From Nitrosomonas sp. (GTDB lineage: Bacteria > Pseudomonadota > Gammaproteobacteria > Burkholderiales > Nitrosomonadaceae): a DNA stretch of 8,884 nucleotides. Within the stretch, counting starts at the first letter, position 1; each line of letters begins with the position of its first letter. The translations under genes and the position numbers were made by a program. The DNA is taken from NCBI GenBank assembly GCA_003514765.1, contig DOOY01000024.1, forward strand, positions 1-8,884, written 5' to 3'. This document shows, piece by piece, positions 7,675 through 8,884 of this stretch. Below the pieces are notes generated by a model. It was not told where the DNA came from. It saw nothing but the letters and a program-made list of their open reading frames with translations, and did not search any database.

Positions 7675-8811
7675 TTAGTTAAAAAGCAGCATAAAGCTGT
7701 CCCAGGCGCGGCCAATGAAATTTCCCAGATCCACGTCTTCCAGCGCGACCAGCGGATAGCTTTCCACCAGTTGACCATTTAAGGTAAATTTTACCGTTCC
7801 CACTTCTTGTCCCACTGTAATGGGCGCAATTAAAGGCTGCTTATACGCCATTGTGGCCTTGAGATTGTCAGCCTGTCCTTTGGGTATCGAAAAATAAACA
7901 TCATTATTAAAACCCGCCTTAAGCACATCTTGAGCGCCTTTCCAAAGTTCAATCGAGGTCAGCACTTCACCTTTTTTATATAAATGCACTGTATCGTAAA
8001 ACTGGAAGCCGTAGTTTAGCAACCTTTGGCTTTCCATACTCCGTGCATTGGCTGACTTCGCACCCATGATTACGGATATCAGTCGTCTCTTATCACGCTT
8101 CGCTGAGGTTATCAGACAATAGCCAGCCGATTTCGTCCAACCTGTTTTCATACCATCCACATGCGGATCCAGCCATAACAGACGATTACGATTAGGCTGT
8201 GTAATATTATTGTAGGTATATTCCTTAAGTGAATACAAAGGATAAAATTCGGGAAAATCACGAATGATCGCTGCGGCAAGCAAAGTCAGGTCATGCACGG
8301 AAGTATAGTGATTTGGGTCAGGCAAGCCTGTCGTGTTCATGAAATGCGTATTTTTCATTCCCAGACGTTGCGCTTCCTGGTTCATCATTTGCACGAAAAT
8401 TTCTTCAGAACCGGCAATTGTCTCGGCTAATGCAATACACGCATCATTGCCGGATTGCACTATCATGCCGCGAATCAGTTCCTCAACCGTTACTTCCTTA
8501 TTGGGTTCGATAAACATGCGCGAGCCGATCATACGCCATGCTTTATTTGAAACTGGCACAACCTGATCCAACTGTATACGGTTCTGCTTGAGAGCAGAAA
8601 ATACAATATAAGCTGTCATCAGCTTGGTTAATGATGCCGGCTCAACACGCTCATGCACATTCTGGCTGGCCAGCACCTGGCCGGATTGATAATCCGACAA
8701 CATATACGCTTTGGCGGCAATCGATATTGCGGGTTGTTGAGCTGATACTGGCACAGGAAGCACTGGTAGTAATACAACCAGATATATCAATAGTGGAAGT
8801 AAGCGTTTCAT
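7675..8811 (-). CDS. dacA: D-alanyl-D-alanine carboxypeptidase, PBP5/6 family
   Basis: Low-molecular-weight penicillin-binding protein that removes the terminal D-Ala from peptidoglycan pentapeptides at the outer face of the inner membrane. A signal peptide is clear: MKR, a Leu/Val-rich core, and likely cleavage after PVSA (about residue 24). The three active-site motifs are SLTK (Ser60, Lys63), SGN (120-122) and KTG (222-224). A beta-rich PBP5 C-terminal domain follows (about 280-360). The last segment, NFIGRAWDSFMLLFN, is a probable amphipathic helix anchoring the protein to the membrane. It is 378 residues against about 400 in E. coli PBP5/6. Synteny with ybeD-lipB supports dacA, although homologues are often labelled dacC. 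The start is set by the signal peptide; no Shine-Dalgarno is visible. It is the first gene of the putative operon. Confidence 0.97.
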   Translation of the reverse strand: MKRLLPLLIYLVVLLPVLPVPVSAQQPAISIAAKAYMLSDYQSGQVLASQNVHERVEPASLTKLMTAYIVFSALKQNRIQLDQVVPVSNKAWRMIGSRMFIEPNKEVTVEELIRGMIVQSGNDACIALAETIAGSEEIFVQMMNQEAQRLGMKNTHFMNTTGLPDPNHYTSVHDLTLLAAAIIRDFPEFYPLYSLKEYTYNNITQPNRNRLLWLDPHVDGMKTGWTKSAGYCLITSAKRDKRRLISVIMGAKSANARSMESQRLLNYGFQFYDTVHLYKKGEVLTSIELWKGAQDVLKAGFNNDVYFSIPKGQADNLKATMAYKQPLIAPITVGQEVGTVKFTLNGQLVESYPLVALEDVDLGNFIGRAWDSFMLLFN

Positions 8812-8832
8812 GAATATATACGGAAAATGATT

Positions 8833-8861
8833 ATTATAGCCTGCTCTTGGTATTTCTTAAA
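8833..8861 (-). promoter_or_regulatory. Putative sigma70 promoter of dacA
   Basis: On the minus strand a perfect TATAAT (8833-8838) is preceded, 17 nt upstream, by TTTAAG (8856-8861), a poor -35 with three matches to TTGACA. Transcription would begin near 8825, leaving only about 15 nt before the dacA ATG. The -10 is convincing, the -35 is not. It is positioned to drive dacA and probably the genes behind it through lipA. Confidence 0.5.
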
Positions 8862-8884
8862 CCGGCCTTTTCTCAAAAAAAGAA

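Noticed and set aside
8862..8884. A-rich right edge (T-rich on the minus strand) as the tail of an upstream gene's terminator.
   Set aside because: The stem that would precede it lies outside the window, so nothing can be said.

Overview
The window reads as a compact stretch of proteobacterial core chromosome, with every recognisable gene on the minus strand. Gene content and order (a PBP5-type carboxypeptidase, a D-amino acid transaminase, the DUF493 protein YbeD, then lipB and lipA) suggest a betaproteobacterium of moderate GC content. A Nitrosomonas-like organism is my best guess, but it rests on remembered gene order and general composition, not on a search.

In transcription order (right to left) there are two blocks. 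Block 1 is dacA, dat, ybeD, lipB, lipA, with gaps of 36, 42, 1 and 23 nt, so it is probably one operon. A good -10 hexamer lies just upstream of dacA. DacA trims the terminal D-Ala from peptidoglycan in the periplasm, and the transaminase handles D-amino acids such as D-Ala and D-Glu in the cytoplasm. YbeD is a small protein of unknown function. LipB attaches octanoate to apo-proteins, and LipA inserts the two sulfurs to make lipoyl groups for pyruvate and 2-oxoglutarate dehydrogenases and the glycine cleavage system.

Block 2, after a 305-nt spacer, is sbcD followed 11 nt later by sbcC. They encode the nuclease and the ATPase/coiled-coil subunits of the SbcCD (Mre11/Rad50-like) complex, which cuts DNA hairpins and processes double-strand breaks. 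I translated the conserved parts of the sbcC frame and checked most of its length for stops: Walker A, Q-loop, zinc hook, signature motif, Walker B and H-loop are all in one frame. The gene runs off the left edge within a few codons of its expected end.

I found no rRNA, tRNA, insertion sequence, CRISPR array, phage gene or recognisable riboswitch, and no convincing undescribed system. The second-look items are small: homopolymer runs in lipB and upstream of ybeD, several starts without a clear Shine-Dalgarno, and the transaminase lying between dacA and ybeD.
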